Part shown: in pieces, positions 35,220-47,337 of the stretch | How positions within the stretch are numbered: position 1 is the stretch's first letter | Layout of the letters: each line of letters begins with the position of its first letter | Assembly: GCA_038087015.1 (NCBI GenBank) | Contig: JASBNA010000003.1 | Location: 2,480,001 to 2,544,000 of the forward strand | Reading direction: 5' to 3' | Origin: Cerrena zonata | Taxonomy: Eukaryota > Basidiomycota > Agaricomycetes > Polyporales > Cerrenaceae | Length of the DNA: 64,000 nucleotides | Translations under genes and position numbers: made by a program | Notes under the pieces: model-generated | Database searches by the model: none | What the model was told of the DNA's origin: nothing | What the model saw: only the letters and a program-made list of their open reading frames with translations

Positions 35220-36468
35220 TCACAAATCAAATCGGTCACCAACGGCAGCAGTGCCTACAAATATCTTCCATCCAGGCTGTACTTCCCCAAATAATTGTCT
35301 CTCATCCTGATCCAAAGAACCCTCCAGGTCGACGTTCAGAGTCCAAGCAATTGCACCTCTGGGAATCTTGACGTCCCCAGTGATTTTAAGTGCCCTGACC
35401 ATCCCGTGATCATGTAGATAAGTCAGAAGTAGTACCTGCGTTCCATAGGTGCCACAAGAAGACAACCATAACCCGTCCAAGGTGTCGGGTTGCCAATGGG
35501 AAGAATCGATTGGTGGTTTCGGGTAAGAGAGAGGGTAGTATCTGGGACAAATCCGTCTGAAGGAATCTCTTGGATCCAAAACATGCGCCCTGCATTGACG
35601 TTCGTCGGCAATGCCATAAAAGTATGGAGTGTGAAGGCTCATACAATAGTCTTGCACTCCATCGTCGCAGAATGAATAGAAGAATGAGATTGCCCTGGGC
35701 TTCAGTAATCCTGACGGAGCCCCGACAAGACTAGCCGTAAAATCGTCGTATAAGACTTCTGACAAGTTATCAAAGGAAATGGATGGTTCTTCTGGTAAGC
35801 GAGGATATTCGCGTCGCGCATCATAGCACGGGTCATTTGAAGGCCGGAGGAAAGTCAGGAAGGGGGTGATGTAATATCCTACGAATTTCCCAAAGGGATT
35901 GATATGTAGGAGAAAGAAGATGCATAGAAGGTACGAGGTCCTCATGACTTCGAGGATTAACATTTGGCGGAACACCCCAATAGATTCGAACGGTCTCTTG
36001 ATGATCACAGATATATGGGAAGGGGGCATTCCCTACGACGTCGAGAGCAAGTGTTATGAAAACGAAGGGATGGAAAAATGGCTGTTGAGGAGAATGCTTC
36101 ATCTCCTGCGTCTCGAGGTGATCTAACTTGATAGTCGGAAATCGCCATGTCTCGCCAATAATGCCGTTTCGCCAATAACGAAACTGTATGATACTTCCTG
36201 TAGACGAATGATCGCTGGCCCACAGACCTATCAATGGTCCGTAAGTGTGTAAGAGTCCAGTGTATACCTTTCGAAAGGTGGAGCGTGGTTGGAATGATGC
36301 AAGGTTCGTAACACCATAGCGGGCGCAGAACATCTTCCACATAGACTCGTCTGCAATGAACGAATATGCCTCTCGTGATATTTGCAAGAGAGAGACGACA
36401 TCTTGAGTAGAGCTCAGTTCGAATATCTTCATATAAAGCTCGTATGGCAGATCTAAGAAGCTCGCCAT
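35220..36468 (-). CDS. F-box protein, copy B (one frame break)
   Basis: Paralogue of the gene at 33236-34531 with the same order of blocks: FLDLPYELYMKIFELSSTQD, VYTGLLHTYGPLIGLWASDH, then SFRRICPRYYPLSYPKPPID and ALKITGDVKIPRGAIAWTLN. The first 211 residues and the last part lie in different frames. Alignment with copy A places a one-base insertion at about 35843-35850: copy A reads cctccg then 12 bases to the AATGAC codons, copy B reads cctccg then 13. The first frame stops at 35833. Either copy B is a young pseudogene or the base is an assembly error. Given similar breaks in housekeeping genes nearby, I favour error. Confidence 0.75.
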
Positions 36469-37692
36469 CTTTGCGCAAAACGATCAGTATCGACACTTGG
36501 TTGACCCACGAGGCTTACGAATGCTGAGCGTCGAGGTTTATATGACTTAGTCAAGTTCAAGTCGGAGGTTGGGAAGCCTTCATTGTGTTTTCTCAACTGG
36601 CAGGATTTCGAGTCAATATTCTCGCCAGTTTTTGTATGAGCGGCGCCAGCAGTAGGATCGCACCGTGAGAATTCTCATCTACTTACACACGGCGAAGGCC
36701 GTATACGATCCCTGTACAGTACTCGACATCAGCTTTTCTGCGTACTCCTGAGGTCTGAGAGTACTGAGATGCTTTTAGCCGCCCAAGGAAAACAGTTATG
36801 AGACTACAGCGACCAAAGAGACTCAAATTATTTTTGAAGAATATGAATCCTGTAGTCTATGGGTGTATATAGCAAAGTTTTGGTGAATATTCAATGTGAG
36901 GGAGGTTGTGTTTTCGTGGTCGGCTTTTGACCTCTGAAAGCGCGCTTTTGTAATCTCTGAGGCTGAAGCATCTGAGGCTCCTGAGCGCGTCTGAGAGCGT
37001 GTTCTCAGGACTCCTCAGACGCTCTCAGATCAAAATGCACTTTTCCTGATGGAGAGGCCAACTGAAGAAGTAGAAAACAAAGAGAAAATATAATCAACAT
37101 ACAAATACACATTTATTGATACAAGGACTAAGTACTACTAGACTCGTTGTAAAAATGGGGTCGTATGTACGTAGCTTCGGAGCTTCGGAGGGGGTTAGTA
37201 AATATGACAGAAGGAGGTGTGTCAAGAGATGGTGTGTTTTGACGGGGAAGATGGGGATGAGGGTGGGGCGAGATGAGAAATGAGAAATGAAGAATGGGGA
37301 ATGAGGAAGAGTCTTGTCTTTTCGTGAAATGTGAAAGTTGGAGAAAATAAGCTTGGTCGTGTGCGTGGGCAGGGGGATGCGCTAACGGGGAGGTGAGGGG
37401 AGAAATAATCAAGGGAGTTAAGAAGTGAGATGGGTAAATGTGGGGGGTAAGGGGTAAATTGGCGGCATAGACGTTGAAACATTGAAGGTTAGTAAGGAAG
37501 TGAGAAAAAAAATCATGGGGCTGACATTGAGCGAGTGATGAAGTGGCATGACAAAAAAAAATGCATGTGCATGTGAATGGAATAGTGTCACTGCATGAGA
37601 AGAAGAAAAATGAAAAAAATAAAAGTGAAAAGAATGATTTGCGGAAATGCAACAACTCGACAAATCGGTCAGATGAAGGAGCAAGAATCATC
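36469..37692. other. Intergenic: F-box B promoter and SKN7 3' flank
   Basis: About 1.2 kb with a cluster of inverted repeats at 36971-37029 and a purine-rich, simple-sequence stretch at 37180-37680 downstream of SKN7. The minus-strand open frame at 37128-37748 is a low-complexity artefact that overlaps the SKN7 stop. Confidence 0.5.
36971..37029. repeat. Nested, competing inverted repeats
   Basis: Perfect 11-bp arms tctgagagcgt (36990-37000) and acgctctcaga (37019-37029) flank an 18-nt loop. A second, imperfect pair, tctgaggctcctgag (36971-36985) and ctcaggactcctcaga (37004-37019), overlaps the first, so the two stems exclude each other. No coding frame runs through it. Confidence 0.7.
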
Positions 37693-40600
37693 TTACTCGA
37701 TGACCTCAAACCTCCCTCTCTTCCCATCCCTTCCATCACTCGGATCATCCAACCCCCTCTTCATCCCATCTCCATACTGCATCCCAGGCATCCCACTCAT
37801 AGCCATAGTCATCCCACCCATCATCCCCATCCCAACCCCCATCGCACCCATACTCATCGCATCCAACGAACTCCCAATCCCCATAAAGTTCTCCCCCGAC
37901 ACCAAATTCTGCAAAATCATAGAATACTGCTCGTCAGTGAGACCCATCCCGGCTAGAGGGTTGATCTTCCCGTCGTCGTCGCCGAGCGCGAGGGGGAAAC
38001 TGAAGTTGGGGGAAGGGGCGGAGAGGGTTGCTGGTGTGCTGGAGGATGTGGAGCCTTGGGCGGTGGATGTGTTGGAGTCGAGGGTGGAGGATGAGGCGGC
38101 GTTTGAGGCCATTGTTGAGGCTTGCATGACGAGAGCTTGGTCGAAGGATGCGTCGGAGAGTGGAGGGACACCGACTGAGCGAGGGACTTTGGTCATGGTT
38201 TGGATGACTTTCAGGTGCATGAGATGTTTCTATTGTAAAGGAAGTAATTAGATTAGAGAAGATGTGACGAAGGCGAGTTGACTTACCTCGAGCATGTCGA
38301 AGAGACCATCCTTTGTGAATGGCTTCGGCAGAATATCGTTCATTCCCGACGAATAATACTTAAGAATCTCTGCCGGTCTCGAGTTCGAAGTCATCGAAAT
38401 AATAGGCGTCATATGGTCGAACCGTCGAATTAACGAGGTCGCTGATACACCATCCAATTTCGGCATAACAATATCCTAAAATATAACATTAGAACCAGAA
38501 AACGAAGTGTATACATAGATACGCACCATAAGCACGAGATCATATCTCTCCAAGTTCATTCTCTCTACCGCAGCAACACCATCCACCGCGACATCGATTG
38601 TACATCCAAAGATCTGCAAGAACTTACTACTCAACTTCCTGCTAACCACATCATCGTCCACAAGCAAGACTCTCGGTGGAACAGCCCACCCAGGAACGTA
38701 TGTGCTTCTCCTCACTCTCAGCATCTGAGCACTGCCCGGTCTCCCGGGAGCGTTAGAGCCAGCACCATTGCGTGAAGAAGCAGGACCTGGAGTAGGCGTA
38801 GGAGAAGTGAGTTCTGCAATAGAAAGCGGATGTTGTGATTGTCGTTCGTCCTCTTGCGGCGGGTCTCCACCCATTCCCTGCGGTGTCGGCATGACCATGG
38901 CGTTTAGTGAATTTGGATCGAAGGACCAGTTTCCGTTTGCATCTTCGATGGAAGATTTGGGCATGAGATGACCGACAGTGAAGACCTGTAATCCTTCATG
39001 TGTCAAAGTGGTGGGGTTCATCTGCACCCCGTATCTCGCCAAATCGGAATCCGGATCGGCTGAGCCTGGGGCTTGAGGAGGAGGTTCAATAGGGTTGAGT
39101 ATATGTCCGAACGTCTCATTTTCGTATGCAGTATTGCTAGGTCCGATATCTGGTGCGGGAACGGGGACGGTTGAGAGACCTTGAGCAGACGCAGGTCTAT
39201 TCCTCGTCAACTCCTCTATCCGCGCAAGAGCATCTTGCCGACTCATAGGTCTCACAGGAGCATCCTCAGGCTGAAGTAAACCAGCAGCAGCTTCTATTAT
39301 CCTTCCCATACTACTCGAGGGTTGTCCATCTCCATTCACTGACACCCTTTGTCCATTCACATTCCCCGAGTTCGAAGCACCGTTCATTCCGTTTTGTTGC
39401 TGTTGTTGTGGTGGCGCTTGAGGTTCCGTGGAGAACGTCATACCAGCGACTGCGGCCCGTCTGGAAATTTCGTTCATCTGGGCAAGGGAAGCTCGTGCAA
39501 GGTCATCTGCGTCGGGGTAGGCGCCGCCCATGATACGTTGAGCTTCTGTCGCGGGAAGGAACGGGTTAGGGTCTGAGGCAAGAGCGGCCTGTTGGGCTGC
39601 TTGCGAGGACAGTTGCTCTACTTTTGTGCGTCCTAGGAATGTGTCAGTAAAAGTTCAATGTGAAACATAACAGACAATTGTAATATGGCATGACAAGGAC
39701 GAAACAAAAGGATCGAATGAATGAAGAATAGTCACCATTCTCGAGCTGTAGGAAATACTGAATGAGGTTCTGCATCAACCCGTCCTGCTGCGCCATATTC
39801 CTCTGAAAGTTGACCATCTCGCTTAATACGTTCTGATAGTTGCTTTCCAAATTTCGAATGTGGACTGCCATTTCGTCTTGGGTCCGTTGCATACGATCCA
39901 TCTGGGCCTGGATGGCTTCGACATTTGCATTCGAGGCACTGGGGGAGGGAGAGTTGGCTCCACGAGCAGCGGCAGCGGCAGCACTTGGACCTCCGGTCGA
40001 CTTGCGGGCAGCAGGGACTTTGCGCTTGATGTTTTCCAGTGCATCGCGTCGATCAGCATGGAAGTCGGGATGTTTGAATGTCCAGCTCTACAAAAGAGTA
40101 AGATCCGAGGAAGGAAGACAAGCGGAAAACAATAAGACTGACATGTTCGCCATACTGATTATCGTCTGTGTTTTTGACTTTGTGAAAGTCGTACTTGTTA
40201 AGCTGACGGACGAAACTGGCAAAGTTGGAGTGCTTGAACATCCGAGGGAGGATGGTCTTGGTAAACTCGTTCATATCCTTTACGACAAAGTTGTCACCCT
40301 GAGGTCCCCAACAGACGACATGCGCAAAGGTTTTATCTTCGAGCATTCTAATAGATGAAGCGATTAATACGCATAGATCCAAGCAAAAGAGGCAACCAAA
40401 CGCACTTGTAAAGCTTCTTTACAAAATCGCTCGTCGCAGGCATGTTATCATCGACCTCCTGTTTCATCATGGGGGATTCCTGTTGAGGAGGCTGCTGCCG
40501 ATGGTGGGCATCGCGAGGCGACTCGACGCGATCTCTGAAGCTAGATCTTGAATCTGAGTGACGCAACGGCGGAGATATTTGGGAGTGTTCGTCCCTGGAG

Positions 40601-40896
40601 TTTGATGTACGGTGGGTGGGGAATGGAAGCTGGGAAGAGCCCGGAAGGACAGGAGCAGGCGCTGTATTGCTCAGGGAAGGATGCGAATAGGACGGGGGAG
40701 GGTATCTGGTGTTCTGGGGCAGCTGTGATATGGGCGGAAGGACATTTGAGCGGGAGAACGAGGCAGCGTAGGAGGGGAGCTGATGCGGCGGGGGCAGCTG
40801 CTGAGACTGGAAAAGACGTTGCTGCTGTTGTTGTTGCTGCTGTTGCTGGTGCTGTTGTTGCTGGGAGGAAGAAGGGTAGCGATTCGGATGGTCCAT
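37693..40896 (-). CDS. SKN7: SKN7-type stress regulator: HSF DNA-binding plus receiver domain
   Basis: Nuclear response regulator acting downstream of histidine kinase phosphorelays in oxidative, osmotic and wall stress. The N-terminus is Gln-rich (a run of mixed CAG/CAA codons) and Pro-rich. The HSF-type domain is FVKKLYKMLEDKTFAHVVCW, then FKHSNFASFVRQLNKYDFHK and TFKHPDFHADRRDALENIKR. A coiled coil follows (QAQMDRMQRTQDEMAVHIRN). The receiver domain has VLLVDDD, the phospho-acceptor Asp in DLVLMDIVMPKLDG (split by an intron), the TSN segment, and the Lys in LPKPFTKDGL. The tail is Met/Gly-rich and ends KRGRFEVIE. All splice joins checked keep frame. About 900 residues. Confidence 0.93.
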
Positions 40897-42395
40897 GGCT
40901 TATGAGGTGTAGATCAGGCCGTATGCTGTTTGCGAGGGTCCAGAGTGTGGTCCAAAAGGGGAGCCCGAGTAAGACTCGAGCCTGGGTCGGTTAAAAAGCG
41001 CAAACGCTGACGTGAGGTCTGGACGGAGGGGGTTGTGTAAATATAAAAGGGACCTGCAGGGACGAATCCAAAGCTAATCTGCACTCGTCCGGCCGAGCAA
41101 ACGCAGCGAGCGGGGAAGAGTGAAAGGGAGAGAGGACGGAGGGAGGGCAGAGGGAGAAAGCACTCGCAATCCAACACATGTTCTTTCTTTATCGCCCCAA
41201 CCCTATTCTCATCGGCTCTCTCTTCCGCATCCCCCTTCATCCATCCTCCCTTCTCCCTACCATCTCTACCAGTCCTATCCCTTTCTACAAAGACTCCTTT
41301 CCGTATTTATTCCTATGTTTTCCCCACATCATATCATCGCATTCTCTATCTTTTCCTCTCCCGTCTCCCACTCGAGCCGTCCCGGTGGTCCGAGCACTGT
41401 TGGGGACTGAGAGAGTCGCGTCAATGTACATCTCCGACGTTGAGTAGACAATTTAGATGTGAAAAAAGTCTAGAATGTTGGGCTATTCCGATGCTTCCTG
41501 GCGGTCGTTCCAGACATCCATGCACACCATCGACCAATCATCCCAATCCCGAACAAAAAGGTCGAGACTCGCAGTCCCTCACAGCGCCTTTACGCCCTCT
41601 TAACGCCATCCCGGTCCAGACCCACTCAATCATCCCAGGCACCACCCACACACAGTCGAGACCCAGAAGCTGCACCAACACCTTGTGAATCCATCCTCTC
41701 TCACTACTTGCTAGAATCTCTCCAAAATGAACTCCGACTTTGAATGCTCCCTTTCCGTCCCTCTATCGTCGGTCATCGATCATCTACCGCATCCCTCTCC
41801 TATCTCAGTTATCTCTCCCTCTTCCGTAAACAGAAGTAGCCCCCTTTCCCATAAGAACTACCGAGTGCTCCACAATCATGATCGCAATTTACACATCTAT
41901 ATGTTTAAAAACATGTCTTCGCGGGACCACTACGATACAGGGTTGTTACGACGTGAGAGTTCCGGCCCATCGTGACCTCGCTCTCTTGGGTCACAAGCAC
42001 CATAACCAGCTTCAGAAGACGCCAGAGTGGGCCACAAGAGGCTACAGCCTTGCTCAATGTCGACAAAAAACCGATACCACCTTCCCGAGGTTCATGCGTC
42101 CGCGTTCGTTCTTCTGTCTTCCATGCCTGGCAAGGGAAATAGGGTGCCTCGGGTGCATATCCCCGTCGTACGGTATCTGTTGCCAGCTGTTACCTCACGA
42201 TGACTCTCTCAGCACGGCTAGGAGTTCTTGTCCTTCGAGAAGCGCAGAGAGGTAATTTACCAGAGTGTCGCATATCGAGCATCAGATAGGAACACGAGAG
42301 ACTTAGCACACGACCCCAGATAGGAACAGATAGAGTTGTATGAGTATGAGATGTGTAGCCAATTGGTCGTAGTCGCATGTTTCTTCCTACGCCAG
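40897..42395. other. 1.5-kb intergenic region upstream of SKN7
   Basis: Probably the long promoter/leader of SKN7 and the 3' flank of the orphan gene at 42396. The part 41110-41340 is strongly purine-rich then pyrimidine-rich. Plus-strand open frames at 41440-41975 have no recognised motif and I leave them out. Confidence 0.45.
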
Positions 42396-43007
42396 TCAAA
42401 CTTGGTAGTCCTTCTGATCGTTAAAGTGCAGCCGAGCGATGTACCGTCCTTTACCGATGTGTATGAGACGATCCAATATGATCTGTTCAAACTTGAGAGG
42501 TGCGGACTTGGAGGTATATCCTTCTGATTCATCGTCGTTTTCCTTGGCCAAGACCTGTTTCGAGAGTGAGTAAGTAAAATTGGATTAGTTGGCTACTTTG
42601 ACGAGATGCTTACCCGTTTATGCCACACCCTGATTCTTCCGAGTAAGTAACACATCAGTTCACCCTTTGTTGTTGCAGGATCTATTCGAATACTGATTCT
42701 CCAGCACAGAGGACTAAAGTCACGCCACTTGAGATGAATTCAGCACCTCCACTCGTCTTCATATACAAACAAAAAGAAAACTTACAGTAAGAAACACGGT
42801 GATCTGGCTGTAAGTAATACCCGTGATGAAATTCCTGTCGTACAAGTCGATATAGTTGGGATTCATGCAGCGGATCCCATCCAAGCCGAATCTGTCAGAG
42901 TGCGGGCCACGAAAAACGATCTGTTCCGGGGTACCCTCGTCGTCGTCATCCTTGGATGTGTGGACTTGAACCCCTGCGCGGCCGAGTTCGTTTATGGAGA
43001 GTGACAT
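42396..43007 (-). CDS. Small orphan protein, three exons
   Basis: About 164 residues. Exon 1 begins MSLSINELGRAGVQVHTSKD and carries an acidic DDDDEG patch, exon 2 begins WRDFSPLCWRISIRIDPATT, and exon 3 begins VLAKENDDESEGYTSKSAPL and ends HFNDQKDYQV. Both introns have canonical GTAAGN donors and AG acceptors and keep frame. A TATAAAA box near 43126-43132 (minus strand) lies about 120 bp upstream of the ATG. I do not recognise a domain, and no signal peptide or membrane helix is visible. Probably a lineage-restricted soluble protein. Confidence 0.65.
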
Positions 43008-44752
43008 GCTGCAAGTTGAGATGGTTTGGTATAGTGTAGGTGAGGTCGTTTTGCTTGAGGAAGGAGGACGGAAGGGAGGGGAGAAGGAACGGTGGGATAT
43101 TCATGAGTTGGGCCTTTGTTGGTTTTATACCCCGAGAGATGTGCGGAATGGACGAATGCTTTGTCCCGAGGCACTGCTAATTAATAAAGACAGTGGTTAT
43201 ATTCAGAGTGGCAGCCGATTGTCAAACTCGATTTCCAAATATCAAAGATTCCGACGCCTAAGGTCAATGCTTTAGAGACTACCTTGGGGCACTAGCAGAG
43301 GATTTCACCCCTCGAAGTGCGAGTCACAACCAATAAAGTCATCTTTGGAGAAGGTCGGTACTCGAACCCCTGTTTAGTCAAGTTCATCTAGACATCCTAC
43401 AAATCGTGGTTGGTGAGAATAGAAAAAGGTGGGTAAGAATACGACACTCGCAAAAGATTCAGAGATTCGACATGAGACTAAGAGAAGGGGACATTTGAAG
43501 TGTATTGGTGGCGAACAAGAGTATGGGCAGTGTCGACGAAAGATAGAGACGCGGAATATCGGTCGGTGTTGCAAGACAGAAAACCGAGGGGAGGACTAGC
43601 TTTAGCAGAAGATATCCTAGGTATCGAGACATGTCGGATATGAACAGAATATTGAGGGATGAGCAATATGGGAACTGTGATAGCGCAAAACTGAAGGTGG
43701 GGCATTGCGAATGTAGGCTTGCCAGTCCCCACGAGAACTTCCCCAAGGAGATCGCAACGGTAGCAGCACTTCTTGGTAATATGTATTTCTTTCAGGGTGT
43801 ACCACAAGATTGATAATACGACCAACAGCTTCGACCCTAGCGTTTTTTGTGCATGAAGTATATGGTTTAACTGCTAAAGCCATACATACAGCTTCCCGAT
43901 GTACCTCACCTCTCGAAATAACCTGTCTGGGCGAGGGAATTCTGCGAGGGCAGTTCAAGTTCTTGAATCCAGATCTGAACCTCGGGTTTTAGACCATGTG
44001 AGGCCACGTCCTCAAGTACGTCCCAATATTGCGAGAACTTGATCGCTGAATGCGCTGCGGTTGAGGAGGAGCGCAATTTAGACAGGCAAATCATCGATAG
44101 TACGAGTTTGGCGAGTCTCGAAACACTGTTGGTCTGATTGGTAAATAGTAGAGCTTGGTCGATTTAAGCTGGAAAAGGACAATTGATAGAAGCACATTAG
44201 GGATTGCCGTAGTAGGTCAGTTTGGTCAGGATTATCCTCTATGAGGACAGAAGGTAAAGATGACGTTTGATTAAAGGATTGAGTCGGGGAAGTGATGAAG
44301 ATGAACAAGGAGCAAACAAGTGTCAACAACTTGCATACTACATTTAACTCGGACGATGATATCATACTCGGGGAACGGATGAGTTGACAACTTTGTTCCG
44401 ACAATCCTCAGAGTCCCCGGGCCATCAATATTGGATAGTGACAGTATTAACGACAAAGGAACTAGTAGAACGCTACACATAGACGAGCTTCCAGATTTCA
44501 TTTTTATGTAAATGTATTGTTTACATAGAGTACATGGGACGTCAAAGAGACGACGGTAATAATAAAGGCAAGCATTTTGCCTAGTAGGTAGGATATATGA
44601 TACATGTTATGTGATCCGAGTAAAGGGAATATGTGGGGAAAAAATGAAGAAATATCTAGAGTATGAAGATGATTCTATTATACAAAGAACGAGTGCATGT
44701 CCATATTACGAGGGCACAAAACAAATGGGCATACAAAGAGTGTGGGATGTCT
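43008..44752. other. 1.7-kb region with unresolved minus-strand open frames
   Basis: Several minus-strand frames of 60-115 codons (for example 43478-43825, 43617-43958, 44078-44404) follow each other in different phases, but I could not join them into a product with a recognisable domain. A degenerate or lineage-specific gene is possible. No RNA gene was identified. Confidence 0.35.
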
Positions 44753-45506
44753 TAGAATATCTGACCTTGACCTTGCCCAGGGAACCTGAAAATAAAAAGC
44801 GTGAAGCGTTAGCAAGCGAAGACATGGTAGTAAAAGCGAGCGAAGTCGTACCTCAAAGCGTCTGCAACCTTGGGGTTTGCGACTGTGTTGGAGTTATCAC
44901 CTAGGTTGTCCTCCGAGGATAACACTACGGCCTTGTTATGCTTAGGGCGAGGGGCAGGCGTAAGACCAGGAACGGTTTGAGAGGTGTGTTCGTCCCAAGT
45001 TTGAGAACCTTGGTCGGAGGTAGGAGAAGTAGTTTGGGAGTCAGTGTTGGAAGACATGTTGAGATCTGTGTAGATTGAGCTGAGGGTCTCGTCGGGCTCG
45101 TCAACGATCTTGGAACCAAGTTGATATGGGCTCTCGGTTATAGGGAACTACGCCGCATTGCAAATTGATGAGTTGATGGTTTCGTTCAGGAGAACAAAGT
45201 AGGACTTACAGAGTCGATTGTAGCAGGCGGAGATAACTCTATGGTCTCTGTAGTCTCGTCGCGCAGATGCCGAGGAAGTGGAAGAGATACAAAGGAAGAG
45301 GCGTTATCGGGGCGGTTTTGCACAAACTCGATTGAGATGACGGATGTAGTCACCGAGATGGCGTCGGAACGGGATTTGTTCTTGGATGGGAAGAATGAAG
45401 GGAACGTGAAACGGTGGGATGCGGCTGCAGGGATGATACGAGATCCTCTGAAGGTGCGGAAACGTCTGGCGATCTGTTCAGAGCATGTTGAGAGCCAGGA
45501 GCCCAT
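44753..45506 (-). CDS. Small acidic orphan with candidate N-myristoylation site
   Basis: Three exons give about 205 residues. The N-terminus MGSWLSTC has Gly2 and Ser6, matching the N-myristoyltransferase consensus, and a Cys at position 8 that could be palmitoylated. A basic stretch follows (RRFRTFRGSRII), which would also favour membrane binding. The rest is Ser/Thr/Pro-rich and acidic (DEPDETLSSIYTDLNM), ending VADALRFPGQGQGQIF. Introns at the IDS/FPI and ALR/FPG junctions have canonical borders and keep frame. No known domain. A cytoplasmic-face peripheral membrane protein is my inference. Confidence 0.6.
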
Positions 45507-47337
45507 ATATTTATACGAAAGAGAGAGTGGGCAATGAGAGTAAATGGTTAGTCACTCTGATTAAATAGCAGACAATGGGAGGCGAATGGAGAGCAATAGG
45601 ATGTGAGAAGAGAGAAAGAGAACCGACTTTTATTTGTGGATCCATCATGTGAGGGATTGACCTGTTGATCGTTCAATTCTTGTTAGGCAGTGTGGCGTTT
45701 CTCAGGGAAGAGTGAGTATTGTCCGGAAGACAAATTCACTAGTGCGTAGTGATGGCGGGAGAGAGCTAGTTTGCCGTTGCAAATGGATCGTCAAGGCTGT
45801 ATCCAAGGATAATCGTCAAACAAAGTCAATAGAGAGAAAGTCGTATGGGCCGTTGACGTTTCAAACAGCCTATTAGGAGCTAGAGTCTTTTGGACGTCCA
45901 TCGATGGGCAATGAGTACCTCGCAGTAGATCTAAACAAGACAATGACGATTCACTCACAGAATAAGAACGTTTAGTAAGAAGAAATAGCGAGACGAGTGG
46001 TCACTCGGCGAAAGAACGAAACAGAAACACTCTATGGGCGTGTTAGAGTTCAGCATGGACCACCTCTTAAGGTCAAAAGCTGAGAGGCGCAAGGGCCTCA
46101 AGCCTTTCATGCCCAAACCATGAACACGAGGACCTGACGTGGCCGTTCGGACCTACGGACGTAACAAACAATGAGGGTCAAACACTGCGGCATCGTGGTT
46201 TAAGGAAGGTCAAGCTGGATTGTCCATACCTATCAAATTGGGAAAACGTGCCTCGGTGTCACTAGAGGTGGTTTATCCGATGCCGATGGAAGGCTTGGAG
46301 GGATTGACGAGTCTGGAATTGATGATGTTTGGAAAACGTGGATTGTCCGTGGTAGGGACATAGCCAAGGATCGGCAATCGTTATAATATGGAAAAGGTAT
46401 GACAATTGAAGTGCGCAAATTTCAGAGGCAGTTCTCTGGTGAGGTCAATGCTCGTCGTGGTACAACGTAACCGAACTAGAACAGGCACATAATGTCAATG
46501 CTGCGGCCGTTGGATATTCCATACTTGAACCTCGAAGGGTCGGAGGGTTCGTCAGTAGCTTATTCACCGGAAATGACCTGGAAGAGCATGGACGATTGAT
46601 CATACTGAGAAATGAAGTGTTTCGTTCTAGTTCCAATGCTGCGTCAGAGCTTGAAATGCAAATCAAGCACTGGATGTCTTACCTCACGAAGCCTTAACCT
46701 GAGCTTGCTGACTCAAGTTTACAGCAGTATATCCCGTTTCCAAATACCTGTTAGGAGGAAATGAACTGCGATATATGACCGAATATTGGAACATTGGGCC
46801 CAAGCATTTTTGTTTTGTGAGATCACGGTCACTACCAGTCACAGACAGCATTCGGGAATATGATTGTGGAGATGAATACATGTCAAATTCCCAGGTTTGA
46901 GTTCGCGTCACAACCTGCCTGAGCGCTAGACGCCACAACACGTTCAATAAACACCCTTGTCACTCATGTTCTCCCGCGATAGTCACGAAGGGCTCGGATG
47001 ATAGTTTGGGTAGCCGGGAAAAATACAGCTCGATTAGCAGGATAGGAATAGAGGCCAGATCAGGCAGAGAGGCAGGGGGGATACAACGGCGACGCGAGAT
47101 AATAAGATACAGAAGGTAGAAGAAGGTGGAACACGACGTCAACTAAAAAAAGGTTAAAGCTTAAAGGTAATGATGGTCATGAACGAGTCCTTTGACCATG
47201 AATCTCAACGCCAACTGTCTTTATTAACAAACAACAAATAGCAGGAAAGATGAAACAGCAAACAGAGGCAACAACTGACGCAGGGGGATGGAAATTGAAG
47301 TTGGAAAGTGAATAGAAATGAACAAGCAAGACCGTTG
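45507..47337. other. 1.8-kb region, possible unresolved orphan
   Basis: Minus-strand frames at 46684-46947 (YSRMLSVTGSDRDLTKQ region) and 46445-46666 (SSDAALELERNTSFLSM region) could be exons of one gene separated by a gtaaga...ttcaag intron, but the frame before the donor meets a TGA and no family is recognisable. I do not call a CDS. Confidence 0.35.

Noticed and set aside
37128..37748. 206-codon minus-strand open frame overlapping the SKN7 stop
   Set aside because: Low-complexity Ser/Phe/Pro/His text from a purine-rich 3' flank; no start context, domain or splice evidence, and it overlaps the well-supported SKN7 C-terminus.
43300..43390. Possible tRNA gene because of a tactcgaacccc B-box-like string
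   Set aside because: The T-arm does not pair, no A-box at the right distance and no acceptor stem could be formed.
46445..46947. Two-exon minus-strand gene (frames with SSDAALELERN and SYSRMLSVTGS)
   Set aside because: The upstream frame meets a stop before the candidate donor, and no family is recognisable, so support is too weak for a CDS call.
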